Positions 33,350-42,659 of a DNA stretch of 64,000 bases are shown piece by piece; the first letter of the stretch is position 1, and the number at the start of each line of letters is the position of its first letter. Where the stretch lies: contig JARQPW010000010.1 of NCBI GenBank assembly GCA_029577135.1, positions 1-64,000 of the forward strand. The letters are read 5' to 3'. This DNA comes from Acidimicrobiales bacterium. GTDB lineage: Bacteria; Actinomycetota; Acidimicrobiia; Acidimicrobiales; MedAcidi-G1. The notes under the pieces are model-generated. The model was not told the DNA's origin. It worked only from the letters and a program-made list of their open reading frames with translations, and ran no database searches. Both the position numbers and the translations under genes were made by a program.

Positions 33350-36304
33350 TCAGACGGTAGTCGGCTTCGATCGCATGAGTGCCTCCGGGTTCGAACCGAG
33401 GTAGGAGGCCACCACCGACGGGTGTCTGAGGACCTCGTCGGGCGTTCCCTCGGCCACCACGGCGCCCTGGTCGAGTGCCACCATCCGATCGGCGATCGAA
33501 CGCAGCAGGGCCATGTCGTGTTCGATGACCACGAGAGCACAGCCCATCTCGTCACGGATCCGTCGGATCACCGGCGCCAGGGCCTCAGCCTCGCGCTGGG
33601 CGATGCCACTGGACGGCTCATCGAGGAGCACAACCATCGGACGGTGGGCGACCACGCAGGCGAGGTCCACGATCCGGCGGGTGCCCGTCGAGAGTTCGTT
33701 GACGAACTTGGAGCGAAAGGCCCCGAGCCCCATCATCTCGAGCAGTTCCGCCACCCGTGACGCCAGCCGCTTTTCACTGGCGAGTATGTGGGGAAGTCGC
33801 AGAGCTGCCGAGACCGGGTCGTGCGCACCGGTCCAGCGGTCCAGGGCAACCGCCAGGGTCTCCTCCACCGTGAGCGCCGGGAAGAGCCGAGCATCCTGGA
33901 AGGAACGCCCCATGCCGCGGCGCGACCGCGCCGAAGGACTGCGACCATCCAGTCGACGACCCTCGAGGATGGCGCTCCCCGCGTCGGGCTCGGTGAAACC
34001 GCAGACGAGGTCGAACAGGGTGGTCTTCCCGGCCCCGTTGGGTCCGATCAGACCGAGGATCTCGCCAGGGTACGCGTCCAGGTCGACGCCGGCGACAGCG
34101 ACGATCCCGCCGAAGGAGCGGGCCATTCCGCGGACCTCCAGAATCGCCGACCGGCCATCGTCTGCTGGCCTCCCAACACGGACCGGAGTGCGCTCCGGAT
34201 CTCCGGCCGTGCCGGGGTCCGGGTCGCCGACCGAGGCAGCGCCCTCGAGGAACACCGAGCGCAGGATGTCGGGCCGTTCCAGGAGTTCCGCGGTGGGGCC
34301 CTGGAAGCGGATTTCACCCTTCTCCATGAAATAGGCGGTTTCGGCGACCGTAAGCGCCGTGTTCACGGATTGTTCGACGAGGACGATGGTGACGCCCTCA
34401 TCCCGGAGTTCCCGGACCATCGGGAGCAGTTCCTCCACGACCACGGGCGCCAGCCCGAGGGTCAACTCGTCGATCATGAGCAGCCGTGGCCGGGTCAGGA
34501 ACGCCATGGCGAGGCCCAGCATCTGCTGCTGGCCCCCCGAGAGGTCGCCGGCCCGGTCGTCGAGCCGGTCGGCCAACTGCGGGAACCGTTCCAGCACACG
34601 ACGCTGGGCGGCCTCTGGGTTGCCCCGACGATCCAGCCACGAGGCGGCCCGGAGGTTCTCGGCGACGCTCAGGGACGGAAACACCCCGATGCCGCCCTGT
34701 AGTTGCGCAACGCCGAGTGCTGCGATCTCGTTCGGAGGCAAGTGGGTCACGTCCCGTCCCTCGAGGATCACTGATCCCCGTTCCGCCTCCGTGATGCCGG
34801 AGATGGCCTTCAGAAGCGTTGACTTTCCGGCGCCGTTCGTGCCCAGCAGGGCCACGATCGTCCCTTCCTCCACGTCGAAGTCGACGTCGAAGAGCACCTG
34901 GACGTTGTCGTAGCCCACATCGAGGCCGCGGCACAGCAGCAGCTTTCGGTCACCGCGCCGGCGGGCCAACAGCACTTCGGAGCGAGCGGCAGCGGTCTGC
35001 CAGACGTCTTTGATGTCACCGGCGACCAGACTTCCGGCCGATGAGATGATCAGGCCTCCGACGACAGCGACGGGCAGCAACACCACCATCCCGTAACGGA
35101 TGCCCCAGTTGTCGGCGATCCAGCCGATGAAGGGGAGGACCAGCAGTCCGGGAAGGAGCCAGAGGTTGTTGAACGAGAACACCATTGCCCGTGCACGCGG
35201 CGGGGCGACCATCGAAAGGATCGTGAATATGCCCGGCAGGAGAATGGCTGCACAGATGGCCATCGTCGCGGACAATCCGAACGCGATGCCCAGGTTCGGG
35301 GACAGGGCGTAGAGGACGGCTAGGCCTCCCTGGACCACGGAGGTGAGGGCGAGGAATCGGAGGACGAGTCCCGGGCCACGTGCCAGCAGTCGGGTGGCTA
35401 CGCGGCCCCCGATGACCAGCCCGATGACGCTCAAGGGTGCCGATGCAGCCACGAAGTTCGCCCGGCCCCGCACACCGAGGCCGAAGACCTCCTCAAGGAA
35501 GAGGATGTTCAGGCTACCTAAACCAATAAAGCCGACTGCGAGGAAGGGCATGGCAGCGAACATCCTCCGCAACGAGGCGATCTTCCATGCCATCCGCCAG
35601 GCTTCTGCAAAGGACGGAGGCGCTTCTTCGATGTCAACCGCCTCGGCCTCTGCGCTGGCAGCCCGGCGTTCATGGGCACCACGTACTGGTTCCCGAAGCC
35701 GAACGGCGAGGACGACCAGCACCAGGGTGGGGACGGCAAGGACGAAGAACGGAGCGCGCCAACCGAAGTAGTAGGCGAGCAGACCTGCCGCTAGGACGCC
35801 GAGGGTTCCACCGATGGGGTTGGCCCCCAGATGAAACGAGAACACCCTGGGGCGGTCCGCCGGGGGGAACCAGTCCGCGAGGAGGGAATTGTGGGTCGGG
35901 CCGATGACGGCCTTGCCGATGGCCGAACCCGATCTGGCGAAGCCGAGGAACACGATGCCGGTGGCCAGGCCCGTGGAGAACGAACAGACAGACCAGGCCA
36001 GCGCCCCAACCATCGCGAGTCGGACCCGGGGATGACGGTCGGCCATGTAGGCAATCGGCACCGAAAGGGCAAGCGCAGCTGCAGAAACCACGCCGAGGAA
36101 GGAGAAGAGGCTCTGGTAGTCGAACCCGAAATGGTCCCGGATATTCGGGAGAAGGATATTAAAGGCTGCCTGGTCGAGTTCGTCGACGGCATTGAGGCCG
36201 AACAGGATGAGCAACGGGTAGAGGGGCCCATCGCCGGCGACGACCCGCAGGGAAAGTATGGGGTGGCGCAACACAGCCAGGCCACGCTGAAGTCGTGCGA
36301 TCAC
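33350..36304 (-). CDS. MFS-type membrane domain fused to LivF-like and LivG-like ABC ATPases
   Basis: 984 aa from GTG 36304, overlapping the permease stop by GTGA. Residues about 1-435 are a 12-helix major facilitator unit (FNILLPNIRDHFGFDYQSLFSFLG, FARSGSAIGKAVIGPTHNSLLADWFPP). Residues about 455-700 are a LivF-like ATPase: Walker A GTNGAGKST near 488-496, LSGGQQQM near 588, Walker B LLMIDELTLGLAP. Residues about 725-984 are a LivG-like ATPase: Walker [10 protein letters not shown] near 754-762, signature LSTGTRRIV, Walker B MVVLLDEPSSGIAQRE and the ASYLGSNPEA end. Both ATPases look active. The reading frame is continuous with no start or stop at domain borders. The ATPases should energise the LivHM permease; what the MFS unit does is unknown. 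Confidence 0.88.
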   Translation of the reverse strand: MIARLQRGLAVLRHPILSLRVVAGDGPLYPLLILFGLNAVDELDQAAFNILLPNIRDHFGFDYQSLFSFLGVVSAAALALSVPIAYMADRHPRVRLAMVGALAWSVCSFSTGLATGIVFLGFARSGSAIGKAVIGPTHNSLLADWFPPADRPRVFSFHLGANPIGGTLGVLAAGLLAYYFGWRAPFFVLAVPTLVLVVLAVRLREPVRGAHERRAASAEAEAVDIEEAPPSFAEAWRMAWKIASLRRMFAAMPFLAVGFIGLGSLNILFLEEVFGLGVRGRANFVAASAPLSVIGLVIGGRVATRLLARGPGLVLRFLALTSVVQGGLAVLYALSPNLGIAFGLSATMAICAAILLPGIFTILSMVAPPRARAMVFSFNNLWLLPGLLVLPFIGWIADNWGIRYGMVVLLPVAVVGGLIISSAGSLVAGDIKDVWQTAAARSEVLLARRRGDRKLLLCRGLDVGYDNVQVLFDVDFDVEEGTIVALLGTNGAGKSTLLKAISGITEAERGSVILEGRDVTHLPPNEIAALGVAQLQGGIGVFPSLSVAENLRAASWLDRRGNPEAAQRRVLERFPQLADRLDDRAGDLSGGQQQMLGLAMAFLTRPRLLMIDELTLGLAPVVVEELLPMVRELRDEGVTIVLVEQSVNTALTVAETAYFMEKGEIRFQGPTAELLERPDILRSVFLEGAASVGDPDPGTAGDPERTPVRVGRPADDGRSAILEVRGMARSFGGIVAVAGVDLDAYPGEILGLIGPNGAGKTTLFDLVCGFTEPDAGSAILEGRRLDGRSPSARSRRGMGRSFQDARLFPALTVEETLAVALDRWTGAHDPVSAALRLPHILASEKRLASRVAELLEMMGLGAFRSKFVNELSTGTRRIVDLACVVAHRPMVVLLDEPSSGIAQREAEALAPVIRRIRDEMGCALVVIEHDMALLRSIADRMVALDQGAVVAEGTPDEVLRHPSVVASYLGSNPEALMRSKPTTV

Positions 36305-38349
36305 GGCGACGCCCCCTGTTCGGAGGCTTCGAGGCGGTCGGGTGTGATCCCGGGTGCGTCGATGCCGCGCCGTTCCGCGAGTCGGCGTAAACCTGCGTCG
36401 CGCAACTGGTAGAGGCCTCCGGCCAGTCCGCCCGGCAGGATCAACAGCACGATCAGTACGCCGATGCCTGTGGAGAGGAGCCTGAAGTTGTCGGGCAGCC
36501 ACCATCTACCGCCCCACCAGTTCAAGGCACCAATCGAGGCACCAAGCATGGAGCCCAGGCCGCCGGTCACGCCTGCAATGAAGAGGCCGATGCTTGCCTG
36601 GGCTTCGCCGCCCACGACGAACGCCTGCTGGTGGTGGACGATGAGGGCACCCGCTGCTGCGGCGATGAATCCCGAGATGGAGAAGGCGGTCAACTTGGCC
36701 CGTGTGGCGTCCACCCCGTAGGCCTCGGCGGCCGATTCGTTCTCCCGCATGGCGATGAGCACCCGCCCCGTGCGACTGCTGCGGATGCCGGCCACAGCCA
36801 CGAAGGTCAGCGCCATGGCCACGAGGCTCACGTGGTACATCGCGAACGAACTGGTCCAGTCGATTCTGCCAGCGATGGGGAAGCGCTCGATCCGCCCCGA
36901 TGGCAGCCAGTCGAAGAAGCGAGGGTTCAACACGTACGACGTTGTTGCCACCACGAAAGCCAGCGAGGTGACTGCCAGGTAGAGGCCTCGTAATCGCAGG
37001 GCCGGTAGGCCCACAGCGAGTGAGGCGACCACTCCGGCCACTCCGGCGCCCAGGGTGGCCAGTATGAGGTCGACACCCCATTCCTGGGTGAGTTCGGCCC
37101 CCACGACCGCACCGATGGAGACGAAGGCCCACTGGCCCAGCGACAACTGGCCGGCCCAGCCGGTCAATACCACCAACGACACCACCACCATGATGACGAG
37201 GTGCAGGTAGGACGCCCGCAGGGTGTTGGCGGTGTCCATCCAACGGGGCAACCACAGCAGGAATGCGGCAATGCCGATCGTTGCCCCGAACCGCAGGACC
37301 AGGATCTCGGGGAGTCGGGACAGCGCCTTGGGTAGGCGACGGATCTCGCCGACCGCCTGGAACGAGCCGAGTTCCAACTCGCCGCGTTCCTTGCGGATCC
37401 GACGGGCCAGCAACGCCACGATGATCACCAGCGCCATGATGGCGTCGCCCACCAGGGAAGTGTCCTGGTTCCAATCGATGCCCTGGTGCAGCATGCCGAG
37501 CGCCACCGAGGCACCCAGAACTGCCGGCAGGCTCTCGAGCCGCCCGATCATGAGGGCAGCGAGCGCCCGGAGCAGGAGGCCGAAGCCGAGGCCGCCCCCG
37601 ACGGGGAGCCCGATTACACCGGCTCGCAGGTACAGGGCCAGGAACGCCAGCGAGGCGGCGATGGCCCAGACCAGCGTCTGGACCGCCTTGACCGGTATGC
37701 CCAGCGACGAGGCCCGGTCGGGGCGTTCGGCGGCGGCACGGATGGCCACGCCCAGGTTGGTCCAGCGCAGCAGTGCGCCGACGAGCGCCAGGACCAGCGG
37801 GACCAGGATGAGGACGGCGAGGTGTTCCGCGCGGAGCCGGACGGGACCTACGTCCCAGACGGCATCGATGGGCACGGCGATGCGTTGCGAGACCACCTTG
37901 GAATCCCACCAACGCGGCATCAGCAGCGCCGGGAAGGCCAGGGCCTGGGACAGGCCCAGGGTTGCCACGGTGAGGACCAGACGTGGGGCCCGGAAGAACC
38001 GCCGGATGACCAGGAACTCCGATGCGCCCCCGAGGGTGAACGAGGCAGCCAGCCCGATCCCCAGTCCCGCCAGCCACGGGAAGCCGCTCTCGACGACCAG
38101 CATCACCGCCAGGATCGTCGGGATGAGCCCCAACTCGCCCTGGGCGAAGTTGAGCACCCGGTTGGCCCGGTAGATGAGGAACATCCCGAGTGCCACGAGT
38201 GCGGTGATGAGGCCGAGCACAATCCCGTTGATGACCACACCCAGCGGCGCCCCGAACAGCACCTGTTGCACCAGTAGGATCAACAGCGGACCGACCAGCC
38301 ACCCCGTCCGGGAGCGAAGACCGGTTCGCTTGCCCCGATCGACCCCCAT
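36301..38349 (-). CDS. Branched-chain amino acid-type ABC permease, LivH-LivM fusion
   Basis: 682 aa. The N-terminal half is LivH-like (GIVLGLITALVALGMFLIYRANRVLNFAQGELG, GVAIRAAAERPDRASSLGIPVKAVQTLVWAIAA). The C-terminal half, from about residue 375, is LivM-like (VSLVVLTGWAGQLSLGQWAFVSIGAVVGA, RTGRVLIAMRENESAAEAYGVDATRAKLTAFSISGFIAAAAGAL, the EAA-type loop). About 18-20 membrane helices in total. First gene of the importer operon. It ends in the overlapping GTGA with the MFS-ATPase fusion, so the ratio of permease to ATPase is probably fixed by coupling. Divergent from the PEP-domain gene. Confidence 0.9.
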   Translation of the reverse strand: MGVDRGKRTGLRSRTGWLVGPLLILLVQQVLFGAPLGVVINGIVLGLITALVALGMFLIYRANRVLNFAQGELGLIPTILAVMLVVESGFPWLAGLGIGLAASFTLGGASEFLVIRRFFRAPRLVLTVATLGLSQALAFPALLMPRWWDSKVVSQRIAVPIDAVWDVGPVRLRAEHLAVLILVPLVLALVGALLRWTNLGVAIRAAAERPDRASSLGIPVKAVQTLVWAIAASLAFLALYLRAGVIGLPVGGGLGFGLLLRALAALMIGRLESLPAVLGASVALGMLHQGIDWNQDTSLVGDAIMALVIIVALLARRIRKERGELELGSFQAVGEIRRLPKALSRLPEILVLRFGATIGIAAFLLWLPRWMDTANTLRASYLHLVIMVVVSLVVLTGWAGQLSLGQWAFVSIGAVVGAELTQEWGVDLILATLGAGVAGVVASLAVGLPALRLRGLYLAVTSLAFVVATTSYVLNPRFFDWLPSGRIERFPIAGRIDWTSSFAMYHVSLVAMALTFVAVAGIRSSRTGRVLIAMRENESAAEAYGVDATRAKLTAFSISGFIAAAAGALIVHHQQAFVVGGEAQASIGLFIAGVTGGLGSMLGASIGALNWWGGRWWLPDNFRLLSTGIGVLIVLLILPGGLAGGLYQLRDAGLRRLAERRGIDAPGITPDRLEASEQGASP

Positions 38350-38384
38350 GCCTTCGGGACCCTAGTGGTGGGCGGTGATGCCGC

Positions 38385-38390
38385 TACGGT
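38385..38390 (+). promoter_or_regulatory. -10 element (TACGGT) for second leaderless PEP-domain gene
   Basis: TACGGT ends 7 nt before ATG 38398; same box and spacing as at the paralogue on the minus strand (18243-18248). Confidence 0.6.
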
Positions 38391-38397
38391 CCGACGG

Positions 38398-40161
38398 ATG
38401 CTGCCACCCGACGAGCGCCCACCGTTCGAACTGGTCGACTTCGGGCTGGGCCCCTACGTCCACGGCCGGCCGAGTCGGCGGTTCACCGTCTACACCAGGG
38501 GCAACGCCGGCGAGGTCTATCCGGAGGTGGTGTTCCCGTTCAGTTCCTCGATGTCGGTGGCGCTCGCCGGCGATCCGGCCCGTGAGGCGATGCTGGCCAC
38601 GGGCGTCATGACCGCCGCCGAGTGCGACGAGGACGCCGACGTCCACATGGGCGTGTTCGGCGGCTACACCTACCTGAACCTGTCGGTGTCGCGGGTCATC
38701 GCCGTACGCACGCCGGGGACGACCATCGCCGAAACCGACGCCACCTTCCTCGGTTCAGAGGGCGTCGCCCCGCCGCACGTGGGGCAGCGCACCGACCACA
38801 ACCTCTGGGCGACGCTGCGGGGTCTCCGGTACGGGCTCTCGATGCTCGCCGGCGGGCCCCTGGCAGGCTTCGACGCCGACCGCTCCGAGGTGGCGGCCTG
38901 GCGCCGGTCGCTTCCCGACGTGGCCACGGCCTCGGACGACGAACTCGTCGCCCTGGTCGAGGGTGCCATCCCGATGCTCAGCCGGATGTTCGGCAACCAC
39001 CTGCTGGTCTCGGGTGGCGCCGGGGCCGGGCTGAGCCTGTTGCGGCGCGTCTGCGAGAAGCGCCTGGGGGACCCCGACCTGGCCCTGTGCCTGCTGGGCG
39101 GCATCGGCGACGTGGCCTCGGCGGAGCCCTCCTGGGAGCTCTGGGACCTGGGGCGCATCATCGCCGGTTCCACCGAGTTGACGACCTGCTTCGATGCGGG
39201 GCCCGTGGACCTTGAGGGGCGCCTGCGGACGGAGCCGGCAGCGGCACCGTTCCTCGAGGCGTTCGAAGGATTCCTCACCCACCACGGTGCCCGGGGGCCC
39301 AACGAGTGGGAGATGGCCTGCGAGGTGTGGGACACCGACCACCGCCTCCCGCTGGCACTTGTCGACCGGATGCGGGTCGCCGGGCCCGACCATGCCCCCG
39401 CTGCGAGGGCCGAGCGCCTGGCCACCGGGCGTGGGGCAGCGCTGGCCGATGCCCGCAGTCGGCTGCGGGGCCGCCACCGGTGGTGGTTCGAACGCTGCCT
39501 GGCGTCTGCCGAGTCGTACACCCGCGCCCGGGAGGCGGGCAAGACGTTCCTCGTCGAGATCATCCACGAATGCCGGCTGGCACTCCGGGACCTGGGACGG
39601 CGCCTCGCCGAACGGGGCGAGGGGGCCCCCGACGACCTCTGGTACGTCCTCTACTCCGAGTTCGACGACTACCGCCGCGACCCGTCGGCGTTCCGCGAAG
39701 TGGTGGCCGGACGTCGGCGGACGCGCGAGGCGCTGTCGGACCTCGTGCCACCGTTCGTGTTCGACGGCGAGGTGCCGCCGGTGGCAACGTGGGAGCGACG
39801 CGCTGGCAGGGAGACGGTCCCCGTTCCGGTCGGCTCGGTCCTCGCGGGCATCACCGGCTGTCCCGGCGTCGTCAGGGGGCGCGCCCGGGTGGTGCTCGAC
39901 CCCGCCCAGCCCGGAGACCTCGGACCGGGCGACGTGCTCATCGCCCCGATCACGGACCCGAGTTGGACGCCTCTGTTCGTGCCGGTCGAGGCGGTCGTCG
40001 TCGACGTGGGCGGCCAGATGAGCCACGCCGTCATCGTGTCGCGCGAGTTCGGCCTGCCGTGCGTGGTGAACGTGACCGGGGCGACGACGTCGATTCCGGA
40101 CGGCGCACTCGTCGAGGTGGACGGCACCGCCGGGACGGTGACGGTCCTGTCGGTGGCGTGA
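38398..40161 (+). CDS. PEP-utilizing mobile domain protein, rifampicin-phosphotransferase-like without ATP-grasp
   Basis: 587 aa from ATG 38398, set by the leaderless -10 box. Residues about 1-480 are a mostly helical region with FEGFLTHHGARGPNEWEMACEVWDTD, a pattern seen in rifampicin phosphotransferase between its ATP-grasp and His domains. The C-terminal about 80 residues are the swivelling domain (GSVLAGITGCPGVVRGRARVV ... VDVGGQMSHAVIVSREFGLPCVVNV) with the phosphorylatable His in QMSHAV. There is no ATP-grasp nucleotide-binding domain, so it cannot itself perform the ATP half-reaction. Second such protein in this window. Convergent with serC, 12 bp apart. Confidence 0.75.
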   Translation: MLPPDERPPFELVDFGLGPYVHGRPSRRFTVYTRGNAGEVYPEVVFPFSSSMSVALAGDPAREAMLATGVMTAAECDEDADVHMGVFGGYTYLNLSVSRVIAVRTPGTTIAETDATFLGSEGVAPPHVGQRTDHNLWATLRGLRYGLSMLAGGPLAGFDADRSEVAAWRRSLPDVATASDDELVALVEGAIPMLSRMFGNHLLVSGGAGAGLSLLRRVCEKRLGDPDLALCLLGGIGDVASAEPSWELWDLGRIIAGSTELTTCFDAGPVDLEGRLRTEPAAAPFLEAFEGFLTHHGARGPNEWEMACEVWDTDHRLPLALVDRMRVAGPDHAPAARAERLATGRGAALADARSRLRGRHRWWFERCLASAESYTRAREAGKTFLVEIIHECRLALRDLGRRLAERGEGAPDDLWYVLYSEFDDYRRDPSAFREVVAGRRRTREALSDLVPPFVFDGEVPPVATWERRAGRETVPVPVGSVLAGITGCPGVVRGRARVVLDPAQPGDLGPGDVLIAPITDPSWTPLFVPVEAVVVDVGGQMSHAVIVSREFGLPCVVNVTGATTSIPDGALVEVDGTAGTVTVLSVA

Positions 40162-40173
40162 GGCCCCGGGGGC

Positions 40174-41280
40174 TCAGCCGTTGGCGGCCTTGAAGTCGGC
40201 CATGAACGACACCAGCGTCTGGACCGACTCGAGCGGCATGGCGTTGTAGACGCTGGCCCGGATGCCGCCGACGCTGCGGTGGCCCTTGAGGTTCACCATG
40301 TCGGCGTGGGCCGCCTCGGCGACGAACTGTTTCTCGAGGTCCTCGTCGGGCAGGCGGAACACGATGTTCATGTACGACCGGGAGGCCTCGTCGACTGGCG
40401 AGCGGTACCAGCCGTCGCTGCCGTCGATGGCGCCGTAGAGGACGCCGGCACGCTCGGCGGCACGGCGCTCGAACTCGCCCAGGCCGCCGGTGGCGATCAT
40501 CCACGCCAGGACCTTGCCCATGACCCAGATCGGGAACATCGGAGGTGTGTTGGCCAGTGAGTCGTTGGCGTCCTGGACGGCGTAGTCGAGCGACGACGGG
40601 AGGTCGTGGCCCGAGCGGCCGAACAGGTCGCGCCTGACGACCACCACGGCCATGCCGGCCGGGCCCAGGTTCTTCTGGACGCCGCCGTAGACCAGGTCGA
40701 AGCGGTCCCAGTCGATCGGACGCGACAGGAAGTCGGAGCTCATGTCGCCGACCATCGGGAGGTCGACCTTGGGGTACTCGGGGAAGCGGATGCCGCCGAT
40801 GGTCTCGTTGGAGGTGATGTGGAGGTACCGGGAGCCCTCGGCGATGTCGAACTCGTCGGCCGACGGCATGCGGGCGAAGCCCTCGTCGACGCCGGTCCAG
40901 GCCTCGTGGACGGCGGCGACCTTCCTGGCGTCGGCCAGCGCCTTCGTGCCCCAGGCGCCGGTGTCGACGTAGCTGGCGGTCTCGCCGTCGGCGAGGAGGT
41001 TCATCGGGACCTGGGCGAACTGCAACGTGGCGCCACCCTGAAGGAACAGCACGGCGTAGTCGTCGGGGACGGCGGCCAGCGAGCGGAAGTCGGCCAGTGC
41101 GGCATTGTGCACGGCGTCGTAGGCCGGTGCCCGGTGGCTGTCCTCGAGCAGCGACATGCCGATGCCGTCGAAGTCGAGGAATTCGTCCCTGACCTCCTCG
41201 AGGATCGAGACGGGCAGCGTGCAGGGCCCTGCGCAGAAGTTGTGCACGCGTGCCGAGGACTGGTGGGGGGCGGTGGTCAT
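40174..41280 (-). CDS. serC: Phosphoserine aminotransferase
   Basis: 368 aa from ATG 41280, preceded by AGAGGAGA. PLP-dependent class V aminotransferase with HNFCAGPCTLP at the N-terminus, FLQGGATLQFAQVPMNLL, ITSNETIGGIRFPEYP and the PLP lysine in YGGVQKNLGPAG (Lys203). The end KGHRSVGGIRASVYNAMP is a SerC hallmark. It converts 3-phosphohydroxypyruvate and glutamate to phosphoserine for serine synthesis, and may also serve pyridoxal synthesis. Last of a minus-strand group; the CapA-like gene is 98 bp upstream. Confidence 0.95.
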   Translation of the reverse strand: MTTAPHQSSARVHNFCAGPCTLPVSILEEVRDEFLDFDGIGMSLLEDSHRAPAYDAVHNAALADFRSLAAVPDDYAVLFLQGGATLQFAQVPMNLLADGETASYVDTGAWGTKALADARKVAAVHEAWTGVDEGFARMPSADEFDIAEGSRYLHITSNETIGGIRFPEYPKVDLPMVGDMSSDFLSRPIDWDRFDLVYGGVQKNLGPAGMAVVVVRRDLFGRSGHDLPSSLDYAVQDANDSLANTPPMFPIWVMGKVLAWMIATGGLGEFERRAAERAGVLYGAIDGSDGWYRSPVDEASRSYMNIVFRLPDEDLEKQFVAEAAHADMVNLKGHRSVGGIRASVYNAMPLESVQTLVSFMADFKAANG

Positions 41281-41378
41281 TGGGGTGTCTCCTCTTGAGC
41301 CCGGACCGGCCGTCCGTGGCGGGCCGCAGGGTCGTCATCGACGTCGGACAGGCTATCTGCGTCGGTGGTGGGCAGGGC

Positions 41379-42659
41379 TCAACCGAAGGCGTCGATGGTG
41401 AGGCGCCGCAGCACCGGCTCGACGACGGCGGCGGTCCGTCGGGCCGACTCGTCGAGGACGGCGGGATCCACACCGGTGGGCTCGTCGATTCCGAGGGGGA
41501 CGACCTCGTAGGTCGAGGAGCGGTGCACCCAGGTGGGTACGTAGGCGGCGTCGACCACGCCGACGGAGCCGTCGGGAAGGTCGCCCACGGCGAACCAGGC
41601 GATCAGGCCGTCCTGGGTGGCGGCCGGGCACTCGCTGCACATGCGGCGTTCGTCGCCCGGCTGGTTGGAGAGGAAGTTCCCGAGCCCGATGGCGGCGTAC
41701 TTCCCGTCGCGTTCGATCACGGGCTGTGGGACGTGGGTCCCGTGGCCGAGCAGGAGGTCCACGTCGGGCGAAGCCAGCAGGGTGTCGACGAGTTCCGACT
41801 GGCGGTCGGTGGGTTCGGTCTCGTACTCGGGGCCCCAATGGAGGCTGAGCACCACGAACTCGGCACCGGCGGCCCGGGTGGCTGCCGCGTCGGCGAGGAT
41901 CTCCCCGGCATCGACCCAGGGGACGAGCCATTCGGGCTGGGTCGGCAGGGATCCCCCGTTCATGAGGTCGGTGTAGGAGAGGTGGGCGATGGAGATGCCG
42001 TCGACCTCGAAGGTCGCCGGGCGGTCGTCCGCTGCGTCGACGGCCATGCCGGTGGTCGCGACCCCGGCCCGCCCCAGGTGGTCGAGGGTGCTCGCCACGC
42101 CGGTCGTTCCGGCATCGAGGCTGTGGTTGGAGGCCACCGAGCAGCCATCCCAGCCGGCGTCGGCGATGGCGTCGGCCAGCTCGAACGGCACCCGGAAGCC
42201 CGGGTAGTAGGCGAGGTCGGAGTTGTCGGCCGAGAGCGGCGTCTCGAGGTGGCAGAGGGCCACGTCGGCGCCCGCGAGGATCGGGCGGACGAGCCGGAAC
42301 ATGGGGCGGAAGTCCCAGGTGCCGACGCCGCCGTAGTCGGCGGCCCGGTCGGCCACGTACTCGTGGACCAGCAGCTCGCCGGTGGCGACGAGGGTGAACG
42401 AGCGTGCCGGTTCCCAGGTGGTCGTGGTCGTGGGCTCTGTGGTCTCCGGGGGACTGCTGTCGTCGGGGCCGGACCCGTCGGTGCTGCTGACAGGCGGCTC
42501 CGTCGTCGTGGCGACGAACGTTGGGTCGTCGCCGTCCGGAAGGCCGCGGACGATGTCGCGCACTGCCAGCGCACCGATGGCGAAGGCGCCGATGAGCACG
42601 AGCCGGGTGAGCCGCCAGGCGACCTTGCGTTCCCGGGACGAGATGTTCCCACGGGTCAT
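41379..42659 (-). CDS. CapA-family metallophosphoesterase-like membrane-anchored protein
   Basis: 426 aa. An N-terminal anchor (LTRLVLIGAFAIGALAVRDIV, residues about 17-38) is followed by a Thr/Ser/Pro-rich linker. The CapA/PgsA domain follows: FTLVATGELLVHEYVADRA, GADVALCHLETPLS, DGCSVASNHSLDAGTTG, VVLSLHWGPEYETEPTDRQ, LLLGHGTHVPQPVIERDGKYAAIGLGNFLS. These are calcineurin-like metal sites facing outward. CapA proteins act in poly-gamma-glutamate or other surface polymer handling; exact role unknown. Its start overlaps the stop of the upstream D-aminoacylase-like gene by 4 bp, suggesting that both act on D-amino-acid-containing envelope polymers (inference). Confidence 0.85.
   Translation of the reverse strand: MTRGNISSRERKVAWRLTRLVLIGAFAIGALAVRDIVRGLPDGDDPTFVATTTEPPVSSTDGSGPDDSSPPETTEPTTTTTWEPARSFTLVATGELLVHEYVADRAADYGGVGTWDFRPMFRLVRPILAGADVALCHLETPLSADNSDLAYYPGFRVPFELADAIADAGWDGCSVASNHSLDAGTTGVASTLDHLGRAGVATTGMAVDAADDRPATFEVDGISIAHLSYTDLMNGGSLPTQPEWLVPWVDAGEILADAAATRAAGAEFVVLSLHWGPEYETEPTDRQSELVDTLLASPDVDLLLGHGTHVPQPVIERDGKYAAIGLGNFLSNQPGDERRMCSECPAATQDGLIAWFAVGDLPDGSVGVVDAAYVPTWVHRSSTYEVVPLGIDEPTGVDPAVLDESARRTAAVVEPVLRRLTIDAFG

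Noticed and set aside
36305-36505. Upstream extension of the MFS-ATPase fusion to 36505
   Set aside because: The extra 67 residues are Arg/Thr/Pro-rich and overlap the permease 3' end in another frame. GTG 36304 with the 4-bp overlap is the better start.
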